Part shown: in pieces, positions 33,991 through 44,889 of the stretch
Position numbering within the stretch: position 1 is the first letter of the stretch
Layout of the letters: every line of letters begins with the position of its first letter
DNA from: Nissolia schottii
Taxonomy: Eukaryota; Streptophyta; Magnoliopsida; Fabales; Fabaceae
Assembly: GCA_003254905.1 (NCBI GenBank)
Contig: QANU01094832.1
Span: 842,489-906,488 of the forward strand
DNA: 64,000 nt
Direction: 5' to 3'
Notes under the pieces: model-generated
The model's input: only the letters and a program-made list of their open reading frames with translations
The model's database searches: none
Told to the model about the DNA's origin: nothing
Position numbers and translations under genes: made by a program

Positions 33991-34710
33991 ACTGTATATG
34001 TGATTCAGGAATCAGAATAAAGAATATATGACCTAGATAAGGAAAGATAGGTTCCCTCAGTCACCTAGTAATCATAGGTAGCTGCTCAGGCTTAAGATGA
34101 ATATTAATAAATAGTAGGGATGTAGTATAACTGTGACACTTAGAGACTGCTAAGCGGTGGAATCATAATTGAGAGTAAAACAAGCAACGACGACAGAGGT
34201 TTTCCCACTGAGAACGCAGAATTCTCACACCTGTTCCTTTATGGTTCTAGGTAAGCAAGACAGGACCTCAGCTTGATGTACGCAGCGGCGGCCTCAAAGG
34301 CGAGGAATCAAGGAATAGGATAGCAAGAACTAGACTAAGGAGGATACGATCCCTGTATTGTACTGCTATGAAAACTTATGTGTATGTATTAACTAAGATA
34401 TTATCTATGTAAATGCTTGTGATTATATGCTATGGACCACTTGCCTGCTTATGGTTTGATATTGTCATATTAGAGCAGCTATTATACGATTTTAACGCTT
34501 GCAGTATAAATTCTGTCTGATGCGCACGACTCATGTTTTATATCATATGTATAGAAAGAAAAAGTTTCAAAATGGTCCATATTTTCTAAGAAAGAAATAT
34601 TTTCAAAGCTAAAGTAGGGGCTAAAAGTAACCTCAACCAAAGCAGATAACAACCTAGTGAGCATTGTTTACGATGTACACGTAAGCAGTTAACTAGGGTG
34701 TTACAAAACG

Positions 34711-35149
34711 CATGTGTATACACTCTATAAAAACAAATTGTTCGCGTTTTTCACTTCGCTCAAACCAAAGCCCTATAGCTTTCTCATTCCCTCCCATCAT
34801 TCTTTTGCAAAACAAACTCACTTGCACGAACAATCTTACTTCAAAAATGGAGAAATAATTGAAGAAGTAATTACACGATTCTTCTCCTACTTGAATTCGA
34901 ACAGAGAAGAGTGTACAAACATTTTGAACAAGAAGATAATAGGTATGCTCTATTTAAGGTTTTCTGGGTTGATTTTAATTTTGTTAGGTTTTGTTTGAGG
35001 TTTTTACATGATTGCAATGATGTTTGGGATCTTTGTTTTAACAACGAACAAATGCTAATGATATCTAGGGTTTGGGTTTTAAAAAAAACTGACAGAAGTT
35101 AAAAAAAATTGTCCATTATGAATAATTTGTTTATAGATACAAGCTTCTG
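34711..35149. other. Unassigned repeat flank
   Basis: No convincing gene. It may be the left part of the element that carries the TTTGTGCA arrays. Confidence 0.4.
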
Positions 35150-35880
35150 CGATTGTGGTATAAATTTTGTGCAAATTAGGTCAATTTTATATGTTGATTG
35201 TGTGTGCATGCCATATGGATACGAATTTTGTGAATTTGGGGGAAACCTTAAATTATTTTTTAAATTTGTGCATAATAGATCAACATGTTTGTGCACTGTA
35301 AGCATGCATGTTTGTGCAAATTTGGAGGATATTGTACATCATTTTTAAGTGTGTGCATCATATATCAATATGTCTGTGCATTGTAAGGCTACATGAGTTT
35401 GCTAATTTGGGGGAAAATTAACATTAGTTTAAGTTTGTGCATCATATTTTTGGTTATTTATGCAAATTTGGGAAAACCATGAATCATTTTATAAGTTTGT
35501 GCATAGCACTATAAGCCAACATGTTTATGCAACTTTGGGGGGGGGGACTTTACATCATTTTTAGGTTTGTGCATTATAGTTCTAGTTGTTTGTGCAAGTT
35601 TGGTGAAAATTTTACATCGTTATTAAGTTTGTTCTTCATACATGTACATGTTTGTGCAATATAATGCTACATGTTTGTGAAAATTTGGGGGAAACTTTGC
35701 ACCCTCTTTAAGTTTGTGCACTATATGACTGGAAGTTTGTGCTTGTTTGAGTATTATTAACTGTTAAAATTTTAGATTAATTTTAACAATAATTCTGTGC
35801 ATTATATATAACAGTAAATGAATATTATGAAATCCATGTGTATTGAATTGTTTGAAAAGTTTGTGCATGTTCTTGCTTAT
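35150..35880 (+). repeat. TTTGTGCA tandem array (array 2)
   Basis: At least twelve TTTGTGC motifs, embedded in a larger unit of roughly 100-130 bases: AAGTTTGTGCATCATAT, then ACATGTTTGTGCA, then TTTGGGGGAAA and TTTACATCATTTTTAAG. Unit-like repeats recur from about 35168 to 35760. No coding potential. Confidence 0.75.
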
Positions 35881-35989
35881 GTTAGTATTTTATTAAGGCA
35901 ATACCAACTTTTGTATTAATGACTATGGTTAATTCAAGTATGGCTCCAAAAATGGCATAAACTGCATTAGTTGTGTGAATATCTCCTAT

Positions 35990-36360
35990 GGGTAAGGGTG
36001 CCAAACGGTTTGAATCCGAAGATGAGCGATGAAGGTTCCAACTAGTTTGAGCATTATATGGAACATTAATAACGCACCTTTGTAATACTATTTGTCATCA
36101 ATTTATATCACATGATTGGGTCTGCAGAGGTCTCCAAGGGGGAAGGGTGCAAATTGGTCTGAAACCGAACAAATCCCTCGAAAGGGGACAAGCTCTCGTA
36201 CATCAGTAACAAAAAGGGCATCAAGTACAAAACTCCAAAGGGGTCAGTCGAAAAATGAAAGGCTCCAAAAAAATGCACCAATCACAAAGTCAATATACTT
36301 TGTTCAGCCCATAGATGAGTCTACACAATATAGAAAGGTAAATGCACAAGCTTTTCTTCA
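35990..36360 (+). pseudogene. Possible C-terminal transposase remnant (MULE/FAR1-like)
   Basis: Two short pieces share a motif: S-P-M-G-K-G-A-K-R-F-E-S-E-D-E-R (about 35989) and S-P-R-G-K-G-A-N-W-S-E-T-E (about 36131). Basic K-G-x-G-K-R-F motifs occur at the C-terminus of some MULE/FAR1-type transposases. The match is short and I would not insist on it. It sits between oppositely oriented TTTGTGCA arrays, where a transposase remnant would be expected. Confidence 0.25.
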
Positions 36361-36419
36361 GGTTAATTATTTGATCAAAAGAATTCTACTAATATCAATG
36401 ATGGTGTGAATATGTAGTG

Positions 36420-36720
36420 TGCAATAAACAAAATCAAGGAGTAGTGCACAAACTTTTAACATACATGCACAAACATATCATGCAATTAACACTCTAGAAT
36501 TTAAGAAAACAAAAGGAAAGAGTCATGCACAAACTTTAATTACCATATTGCACAAACATGTCAAACATAAATGCACAAATATAACACATAATTATCACAA
36601 ATTAGTATTTAAGAAAACAAAAGGAAAGAGGCATGGTGCACAAACTTCTACTACCATATTGTACAAACATGAGAAACATAATGCACAAACTTATCACATA
36701 ATTAGATCCACAGTTTGATT
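36420..36720 (-). repeat. TTTGTGCA array, inverted (array 3)
   Basis: About seven GCACAAA motifs (about 36449, 36467, 36525, 36549, 36573, 36637, 36681), with a longer repeat ATTTAAGAAAACAAAAGGAA at about 36499 and 36607. Orientation is opposite to array 2. Confidence 0.7.
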
Positions 36721-37175
36721 GAGGAGTTATATCTTGTTCATTCCATCAATTTGATCAGCAGACTCCATTGACGAATTTGGAGCTCGAATCAAATGATCAT
36801 CAGACTCGTTCGTTCCATCAATTTGATAAACAAACTTCATTGATGAATTTAGAGTTTGAATCAAGTAATCAACAGAATTCGTTGAACAAATAATGATGAT
36901 TGATAATGATTATGCAGAAAATGAAGAACGATGATGAAGATCATGAAGTATCAATGGATGGTGAAGACGAAACAAGGAATACGTGAGCTGAGGGTTTTAT
37001 AATTGCATTGTAGTGAGCGAAAACTCACATCGGAGTGAGTGTCAAGTCGCATGAGGATTACGATTTTTTCATTTTGTGTATGAGATACGGATAGCATTAA
37101 GTGGTCATATATTATACTTATTGGCAGTACGATGACATATAATTGGTTATACATCAATCAATTTTGTTATAAAAA
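36721..37175. other. Flank of array 3 with a short tandem repeat
   Basis: Contains a roughly 80-base imperfect duplication (GTTCATTCCATCAATTTGAT at about 36738 and CGTTCCATCAATTTGATAAA near 36811). No gene. Confidence 0.45.
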
Positions 37176-37179
37176 TGTT

Positions 37180-37450
37180 TGATGTACACCACTTTTATAT
37201 CACTAATCTACCCCCATAATAAATGCACACTTTCTATTTCTTCTCACCCACTTTCTCACACACACACCTTACTTTTATGTCACCAATATACCACCACATT
37301 AAATACACATTTTTTATTTCACCAACTCTTTCACACACATACACACTCCACTTTTATGTCACTAATCTACCACCACATTAAATGCATACTTTCTATCTCC
37401 TCTCACCCACTCTCCCTCACACACACTCACCCACTCTCCTTCACACACAC
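37180..37450 (+). repeat. Tandem repeat, period about 75-90 bp
   Basis: Three units of CACTTTTATGTCACTAATCT, then ACCACCACATTAAATGCA, then a CTTTCTATCTCCTCTCACCC-like part with CACACA runs, starting near 37190, 37273 and 37347. Confidence 0.65.
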
Positions 37451-37679
37451 ACGCGCTCCTCCTCTTCTCATTCTCTCCCTATTTGTTTTTTTTTCCTTTC
37501 TACTCTCCCTCTTCTTTTTTTCTTCCTCGTTTTTTCCCATTTGACATAAACGTTTTTCTTTTCATTTTTTTAGTTTTTCTTGTTCATTTTTATTCATTTA
37601 AAATTTTCTTCATTTTTTTCTTCTTTGCAAGACATTGTGGATGTCACAATGTCATCATTTTTTTAAAAAATTTTGGTAG

Positions 37680-37811
37680 TTCAAAAATTTGTGTATGTGG
37701 GCGTCAAAGTTTTCTGTTTTGTCGTTGTTTCTGTTTTCGTGTCTGTCATAATATTCATTTATGATTTTTAAAAAGCTTGTGCATATATATAGAAAAGTGT
37801 GTGCACATGAG
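37680..37811 (+). repeat. TTTGTGCA-type array, left part (array 4, split)
   Basis: TTCAAAAATTTGTGTATG, GTCAAAGTTTTCTGTTTTG and AAAAAGCTTGTGCAT resemble the repeat unit at 39322-39720. The array is split by the LTR insertion at 37812. Confidence 0.6.
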
Positions 37812-39321
37812 TGGTAGGTGGAGTTTGTACCGTATTTTATTATTCTATAATTGAACATTGCATACTAAAAATGTGTGGTTTTAATGCTTAATTAATATGT
37901 TTTGCATATTATCCTCTTCTATGAGAAATTGAGAAAAACGCAATGTTAAGCATTATTTTATCTTAGAAATTAATGTATAGATTCCTTTTATTCTTTTTTA
38001 GTTTTCTATTTTTATTGCAGAAAATAAATTGTCAAGAGGATCAATGAAGATTTGAAGGAGATTTGAAAAGATATAAATTTTAAAGAAGAGATTTGAAGAG
38101 AAGATTTGGATCAATAAATATAAGATTGAATTCAAATTCAAAGAGATTTGGTCAAAGATTTGTTGAGGATTTTTAGTGTTGACTTTGCCACGGATTTTGC
38201 GCCAGGATGGATATTGAATCTTGAATTGACCTTAACTACAAAGTTGTAGATCTATCTCTTAGCTTTAATTGGAGATTTGAATCACCTCAATTTGATATCT
38301 GTAGTGGAAGTTATCACGATTTTACTAACTGATGTACTGAAAGTGCGGGATTTACACCCACTTTGTGCCAATCCTCTAGAAATAGATATCCTCTCTCAAC
38401 AACTTGGAGACAACTTCATACTCAGGCTCCATTTTTATTTTCTGCACTTTTCCTTTTATTTTATGCACTTTAGGTTTATGTTAGTAGTGCTTAGGTGTTA
38501 GTCTTCAAGGATTGTTGGAGCGCTCGCATTGATAACGCAAGCTCCCAACCATTTGTGAATTTCTTCCATTATTGTATTCAGGTTTTGTTACTTTAATTAT
38601 CTATTATTTTCCACTTCTCTTCTTATTTTTATTTATTATGAGTTTTTATCCTCCACCATGGAGGAGTAGTTTCTTAATATCTTGCATGCAGTAACTCTAG
38701 ATTATGATTAATTCGAGATCTTGTGCTTAATGTTTATTCATGATTTGTTCCACCCCTAATTGGTAATGTAGCGATCACATGTTATTGGTTAAGGTTAATT
38801 CTAGGTTGATAGATCTTGACGATTGTAGGATTTATTGATTTAGGATTTGGGAACTTTTTAGAGAACTAATTAGATTTAATTAGGCTGTGCAATTGGAACA
38901 TAATTGATATGGGTTTTAAATGCTCAGATCTTAGTTTTAATTCCTGTATTAATAAATGCTTAGGAGATTGACGATCGTAGTCTCTTAAGTGAATTGCGTA
39001 TTAGTTAGAGATTTCAACTAATAAACAACATCCCCTCTTATGAATAATTAATTATGAACAAATAACAATTAATCCTCGATTTTGAAACGCCGTATGCATG
39101 ATATTGCTTTTTATCATTGTTGACATACTTTTGTTTTGCTTTCTTTTTATTTATATTCATAATCCAAACCCCCATTTTTTATTGTAATTATAATTGGCTT
39201 GTAAATTGCTTCCTTAGAGACGACCTAGGTTAGCCCCTGTACTACGTTTTTGAGGTTTTCTTAGTTTTATAAATTATTATTTGATCGAGCACTGAAATTA
39301 ACGACGTTTTGGTGTGTGTCA
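37812..39321. mobile_element. Second single LTR (probable solo LTR, gypsy style)
   Basis: Starts TGGTAGGTGG at 37812 and ends GTGTGTGTCA at 39321. It is flanked by perfect 5-base duplications ATGAG (37807-37811 and 39322-39326). The host sequence on both sides belongs to the same repeat unit, so removing the 1510-base insert and one ATGAG restores the array. The stretch GAGACGACCTAGG (about 39216) is typical of legume gypsy LTR 3' regions. No polyprotein inside. Confidence 0.75.
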
Positions 39322-39326
39322 ATGAG

Positions 39327-39720
39327 TACCAAAGTTTCTTTTTTGCCTTCGTATTGGTTTTCGTTTTGATCATATTTTTGGTTATTTGTTGTTTAAAAGT
39401 TTGTGCATTCTTATTCAAAAGTTTGTGCATGTGAGTACTAAAATTTTCTTATTCTTCGTTTTCATTTCATTTTTGTTTTATTATTTGTTGAAAAGTTTAT
39501 GCATGTTAGTTCAAAAATTTGTGCATGTACTTTAAAATATTTATGCATGGTAGCGAGTGAGTCTACACGTTTAGAGTACGAGTGGAAAGCAAGGGATAGG
39601 GCGCGACAATTAATTTTTGCTATTTAATGGCTACAGATTTAATCTAATTTAGTTTTGTATGTGAAAAATGTTTGTGCATGTATAAAAAATATTTGTGCAT
39701 TTTTGCCCTTCTTTTGTAGT
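39327..39720 (+). repeat. TTTGTGCA array, right part (array 4)
   Basis: TTTGTGCAT at about 39399, 39421, 39519, 39671 and 39692, with flanking CAAAGTTTCTT / TCGTTTTCATTT units of about 80 bases. Confidence 0.65.
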
Positions 39721-39739
39721 CCTTGTGTTGCTGCCTTGC

Positions 39740-40850
39740 TCATGTGTTACAATTCCTTCCCATATTGAGCAACCTTGTCCTTAAGGTTGAAATGAGGATA
39801 ATTCTGCTGCAATTCACTAATGTTTTCCCAGGTTGCTTTGGATCGTGGCAAGTTGTGCAACTGGACTAAGGCCTGCAGAGTGGCAGTCCTTCCTTGTAAT
39901 AGAGTTCTTGTGGCCAAAATCGGTTGGGGCTGCGTAATAGGACCTACCTTGTGGTTCTGAAGTTAGTGGTAGTGGAATGTGCTGAATACAAGAATCACCC
40001 TTAAAAGCTTTGAGTATTGATACGTGGAACATAGAGTGAATCTTAGAATCAGGAGGAAGTTCCAATCTATAAGCCACCTGGTCAGTCATTTCTATCACTT
40101 GGAATGGACCAAAAGACATCATTACTAGCTTATTCTTTCTCATCGCCATCGAGTTTTGCTTGTAGGATTGTAACTTGATCACCTGCAGCAAATTCCACAT
40201 TCTTTCTTTTCTTATCTGCTTGGCTCTTCATATACTCTTATGCTTTCTGCAAATTGAACTTCAACTGGGAGAGAAGTGCATCTCTTTCTCTTAGTGATTC
40301 CTGTATGGCAACAGAATCTATAGCCGCCCATTCATAGCAGATGATGGTAGGATGTTCCTTCCCAAATAAGGCTGCAGAAATCAGTAGATGAAATGCAAGA
40401 AACTCTTGATGATCGCGGAAGCCATGGAATGAATCAACTGATACCATGTTAAAGCTGAAGTAATTGAAGCTTTGAAGAAAAAAGATGGAGAATGAATGGA
40501 ATGAGAAATTCTATTCAGTTGCTGTGCAAATGCTTCACAGCAAAGCTTATATACAGAAATAGAAAGCTGTTAGCACAGCTGTCATAAGAGCTAGCATAAC
40601 TAACTTCTTAAATAGCCTAACCAACTAATTACAAGGCTAATTAAAAGTGTTTAATTTAACTCTTATACCAATACTAGAATGATGAGTCGTATTGTAGCAA
40701 AATTGGGCCCAAGGCAACATTCTCACCCATGATTTGGGTTGATCAAAACAAAAACACCTTGAGTACATTTCCAATGACTTATTCAGATTCTCTATCTCTG
40801 CTGAACTCATGGCAAGCTTGGTGCATTTCTGTTTGACCAGTTTTTTTTTG
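39740..40850 (-). pseudogene. Ty3/gypsy integrase C-terminus, broken and split
   Basis: Read on the minus strand. First part (about 40850-40663): TGQTE, then (crossing frames) YSRCF, S-W-V-R-M-L-P-W-A-Q and F-C-Y-N-T-T-H-H-S-S-I-G. Second part (about 40395-39740): A-L-F-G-K-E-H-P-T-I-I-C-Y-E, E-S-L-R-E-R-D-A-L-L-S-Q-L-K, the GPF loop (F-G-P-F-Q-V-I-E, V-A-Y-R-L-E-L-P, I-H-S-M-F-H-V-S-I-L-K) and the end T-W-E-N-I-S-E-L. That GPY/F module marks chromovirus-type gypsy integrases. A copia LTR interrupts it at 40447-40662. Gag, protease, reverse transcriptase and its own LTRs are not visible. Confidence 0.85.
40447..40662 (-). repeat. Copia-type LTR inserted in the gypsy integrase
   Basis: On the minus strand it runs from about AGTTAAATTAAACAC to ...CAGCTTTAACA, followed directly by the primer-binding site TGGTATCA (40446-40439) and about 50-60 bases of leader before gypsy sequence resumes. 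So this is an LTR plus a piece of interior, not a clean solo LTR. The outer LTR edge is approximate. Confidence 0.7.
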
Positions 40851-41632
40851 CCATAATTGACTCATAAAATCCCTGTCCCTATAGGAAAGCCATAGACACC
40901 TATGAAGTATGTGATGAAAACATAAGCATTACCAAACTAACCATAAACCAATCATAATATTTATCATTACTAGTTTAGTACCTATGCTATGCACATAAAT
41001 TATTTTAAATTTGTTGATCTTATTTTTTTATATAAATTATTTAATTTTAATTTTTGTATTTTTAAATGTTAAAAGTAAAAAAAAATGCTAATTTTAAATT
41101 AGGAAAGATTTAGTGGGGTCAAATAGGGTATGCTTACTAAAATTTTAAATTTAAATTAAAAAAGATTTAGTAGAATTTAGTGAAAATAGTTTAGGCAAAA
41201 AAAATTTCTCCAAACCAAAACCAGTGATAAAAAAAACTACTTTTTAATTAATATAAATAAACAAATATAAAAGTAACAAATTTATAATAATTACTTTATT
41301 ATCTATACTTCTATACTATATATGAAGACAATATCAAGAGTAACTAATTTTTAGTATCTACAAACTCCATTAAACTTTTCTGAATACTATCTTCACCACA
41401 AAAAAATTGATACAAACCTTTCATAACTTGTCCACGGCATCTTTTCCTACTTCACCATGTTCAATACTTGACATATTACACATTTTTTTCAAATCCATAA
41501 ACACTAATTGATTTAATTAATTAGTTAATAAAATAAAAAAATAAAAATGGTGAAAACTACCTTCACCACAAAAAAAAATGGAAAATTAACACAAACCTCT
41601 CATAACTTACCTATTACATCTTTACTTACTAC
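40851..41632. other. Intergenic, no gene seen
   Basis: AT-rich, with an imperfect repeat (ACCTTCACCACAAAAAAA at about 41559, a near copy at about 41390). Nothing supported. Confidence 0.5.
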
Positions 41633-41848
41633 ACCATGTTCAATATTTTTTTTAAGTTATCTACCCAGTATCCAAGGCTTAGCCTTGACTAATCTGGGTT
41701 GACCCGGGTCGCGCACCTGGCTATGGCGGGTGAATCTCTCAGCGAGAATAACTGTTTACACAAGGTCTCGAACTCGAGACATTGCTTAAGCGATACCAAG
41801 TCGCTTACCACTTGGACCAACCCCCATTGGTTACCATGTTCAATATTT
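41633..41848 (-). mobile_element. SINE with perfect 16-bp target duplication (copy 1)
   Basis: The body 41649-41832 (184 bp) lies between two exact copies of ACCATGTTCAATATTT (41633-41648, 41833-41848). Read on the minus strand it has a pol III A-box region (GGTCCAAGTGGTAAGCGAC), a B-box (GTCTCGAGTTCGAGACC) and an A-rich tail (AACTTAAAAA). A close relative lies at 62941-63117. Confidence 0.92.
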
Positions 41849-42502
41849 GACAGGCACGAAGTGCCTATCAAGACACAATAAAATGTCTATCATGACACAC
41901 TAGTAATAATAATTACTCTATTATCCCATGACAAGTTTAAGTGTCTATCACGATACACTTGTAATAATAATTACTCTGTTATCCCATGATAAGTTATGAT
42001 AAGTTGTAAGGTTACAAGATGTAAACAAACATATTTTACTAAGTTCAAATAGCAAAATTGGGTGGTTGATCTACGTTTGGTATAGGAGTTTATTTTAATT
42101 GGTCCCAAGACAATGAAGATCTTCTTTTTTTTTTTTCCCCATCAAGTAGCATACTTTATTCCCAAGCAAAAAGAGCCCCAACCGGGCAAACAAGTACATC
42201 ATTAGAGCCGAATATAAATCTTACGCCAAAGACAACAAATAACAAACATGCGCCCACTGCTTAAGTCATTACGTCTATCTCAATGGTCTTAATTCGAATG
42301 ATTTTGCATTTAGAAAGATATATCTCGAGGGCATCATGAAACAGAACCCAGGAGACTTGCCTGTATTTGTTTTGGTTCAAACATAAAATATCATATTCGA
42401 GAATGCATGCAACATGCAAGGGAAAGGAGTGTATGTTTTCTCCATGTTTACAACCAAAGTAAAGATAAGACAATCGCAGCAAGAAACAAACAAAGACGGG
42501 AC
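41849..42502. other. Intergenic; 3' flank of the 99-residue protein gene
   Basis: Has a short tandem duplication (AAGTGTCTATCAYGA and AATAATAATTACTCTRTTAT, about 41880-41990). The last part includes the 3' untranslated region of the minus-strand gene. Confidence 0.5.
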
Positions 42503-44889
42503 CTAAGGGAAGTAAATAGGCCAATTGTAGTAGTATGCATCTCGGTGTTCCCTGTCCCAGGTCTTGTTCCACTGCAGGAGCACAAATTTTTATAAGATTA
42601 CAAGTAAGCAACCACTAGCACATTCTGGAAACCACGATGTTTAAGCTCTTTGCACAGAAGCTTTAGAGAAAATATTACATACAGAAAAGTAAAATGGCAT
42701 ACCAAGAATTCATAGCGCTGACCCTTCTTCTTTGCACGTTTCCAATGATATTGCTCATATAACATTGCTTTATCATGCCAGCTGAGCATTAGAGGATCTT
42801 AGTATGTTATATGTAAAAATGAGTTAATGAGAAAGAAAGCAGCAGAAAGAAAAAATCACAACTCGAGAAGATAAAATTGGTGTAATAAAAAAAACAAATC
42901 ATCTCAATATTTCATAAGCAGGACACAGGGAATACAAAGTAAGAACGCAACAATTCAATCTTGAAACAACAGAGTCAAACTTATGTCACCGACAAAAAAT
43001 ATGTGCATAGATAAAGTATCATCCTTTTTGTTTTTGTTTCAAATATGTGTGTTCACTGTCCAAATACTAGTAGCCTACATTACATTCCAAGTGTTCACTT
43101 CCACTTTTTGACTCATTATTTGTTTAAGATAAACGAGTATGAAATTCTTTCACATTCCTCTCTGTTGAAATAATAAGGCATAAGATAGGAGAGGAGCAAT
43201 AGATAGAAAAGTGAAGCCAATTGATTGAACTGGCAGCCTTTTCCACTCTCTTCTTCCTCCATAGTGTGTAATTGCATTTGTGAGGTTAAAGCATCACGAT
43301 CAAAAAGCAAAAATTGAATTCTTGAAAGAATACACATAAGGACCAAATGCATCAGGATAGCATCTTGCCAAATACATATAACTACATATGTCTACTATTG
43401 CTACTACTACACACAGTACACACACATAAAACTCTTCAAACTAAAGACAAGACGAAACTGGAAGAGTCAAATTTTTCCAGCATGTTAGAGTGAACCTCGG
43501 CAGCATCAGCAAGCCATTGCCTCAAATCCATACACAATATAAAAGCTCATCATCAGGCCTCTAAACCAAAATCACTCCAAACTCTTGGGCCACACACAAC
43601 CAATATTTACATTATAAAGTCGCTACGCATAATCTGGCAGTACATGGCTCCCTTAACCATAATCATCACTATTGCACATGACTAAATGATTCACCTTTCA
43701 AATACCCCCCTCAATTAGAAATTAACCCAGGGCTCAAAACTTGAATAAAACTAAACCAAATTCCACCATACTCGTTATACTTACTCTATCAAAAGTACAA
43801 TTTCACTCACTGCTCATTTCTTATTCAAGTTGCAAATACACAACATACTAAGCAAAGTACCAAACAAATAGAAATTTTTAATTAAATTTACATTACAACA
43901 TCAATTCATTCACATAATCCCTTAAATTGTCAAATTTAAACCCTAAATCCCAAAAATTTGTTTACCACACCTGCTCTATCCAAGCTCCATTTATTGACTA
44001 CTCATTTCTCATTTCACAATAAAAAATTTCAATGACACTGTAACATCAATTCAATCACATAATCACCAAGATTATGAAATTCCAAACCCTAGTCCCCATA
44101 ATCAGTTTACCAAACGCCCTCCCAACAAGGCATCTACTCGCTATTCATTTCACCAAGCAAACAGAAATTTTTTCGGGTAAACCTTCAACTTCATCCATGG
44201 AGTTGTTAGCACCACTTAAGTTCATCCTCAAGTTATGAAAACAATCATATTAGTCCTCGAAGTTTCCAAAAGTAAGTAAAGTTCGTCATTCGACATTAAT
44301 CAAATTAGTCGCTAGCAGGGATTAACTTGACGGATTTTTTGACAACTTAGAGGACTAACATGAACATTTTCATAACTTGAGGACAAACTTGACTGACACT
44401 AACAACATGATGACTTGAAATTTTTTCAGTTATACATTCTAAAAGTCAATCCAATCACATAAATCAATTCAATCACATAATCACTAAGATTATGAAATTC
44501 CAAACCCTTTTCCCCATAATTTGTTTATCACACGCCCTCTCAAAGAGGCATTGCCTTGTTACTCATCTCACCTAGCAAACATAAAATCTTTCAGTCATAT
44601 ACATTGTAAACATCAACCCAATCACATAAACCACTTGGGTTACGAAATTCCAAACCCTAATCCCCAAATTTTGGATCAATCAATTTGAGAAAAAACAAAA
44701 CAAAACAATAAAAGAAGGGTGTAATTGAGAGAGATACTTGAACATGTAAGAGAGCTGCCAGTAGTAGGGATTGAAGCAGCTGAGGACAGAGAAGGCAGCT
44801 GACCCGACCCATATGTTCACGAACCTCTGCGGCTCCGCATGCGGCACTCCCGGGTCGCCCCGATACGCGTTCCCGAAATACTTCTCCAT
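42503..44889 (-). CDS. Conserved 99-residue plant protein (Fb11-like; maybe complex I-associated)
   Basis: Three exons on the minus strand: 44889-44738, 42781-42703, 42571-42503, all GT-AG, in frame, 99 residues. It starts MEKYFGNAYRGDPGVPHAEP, then R-F-V-N-I-W-V-G-S-A-A-F-S-V-L with a hydrophobic segment to about residue 48. It continues N-W-H-D-K-A-M-L-Y-E-Q-Y-H-W-K-R-A and ends D-A-Y-Y-Y-N-W-P-I-Y-F-P. This matches a family of about 100-residue plant proteins I remember as fiber protein Fb11-like, whose Arabidopsis member has been linked to mitochondrial complex I; the function is tentative. Conservation across all three exons shows a real gene. Intron 1 is about 2 kb and holds tandem repeats and a MITE. 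Confidence 0.85.
43750..44660. repeat. Tandem repeat in intron 1, period about 140-160 bp
   Basis: Units carry CATCAATTCAATCACATAAT, GATTATGAAATTCCAAACCC, GTTTACCACACGCCCTC and an ACTCATTTCACC...AGCAAAC part. They start near 43890, 44044, 44450 (after the MITE) and 44614, with a weaker one before 43890. The last unit runs up to the exon 1 splice site region. Confidence 0.65.
44175..44416. mobile_element. MITE with long inverted arms inside an intron repeat unit
   Basis: The left arm (TGTTAGCACCACTTAAGTTC, then CTCAAGTTATGAAAACAAT, from 44204) is the near reverse complement of the right arm (ATTTTCATAACTTGAGGACA, then ACTGACACTAACA, to about 44404), about 60 bases each. GAAATTTTTTC stands on both sides (44164-44174, 44417-44427), a likely target duplication of up to 11 bases, as in Mutator-type elements. 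About 242 bp, non-coding. Confidence 0.75.

Larger units (their letters stand above)
31607..34705. mobile_element. Large single LTR (probable solo LTR, Ty3/gypsy style)
   Basis: Begins TGTAACATCCC at 31607 and ends GGGTGTTACA at 34705, matching inverted ends of an LTR. It is flanked by perfect 5-base duplications AAACG (31602-31606 and 34706-34710). The halves on either side of the gap are unlike each other, so this is one LTR and not two with an interior. A promoter-like CCTATAAATGG is at 32163-32173. The TGTAACAYCCC end is common in plant gypsy LTRs. The length is uncertain because of the N gap. Confidence 0.8.

Noticed and set aside
37179..37544. 121-residue Ser/Thr/His-rich open frame
   Set aside because: It overlaps a tandem repeat with CACACA runs; composition follows the repeat.
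43116..43352. 78-residue minus-strand frame in the 2-kb intron of the 99-residue protein gene
   Set aside because: No conserved motif; it falls in intron sequence and does not link to the exons in frame.
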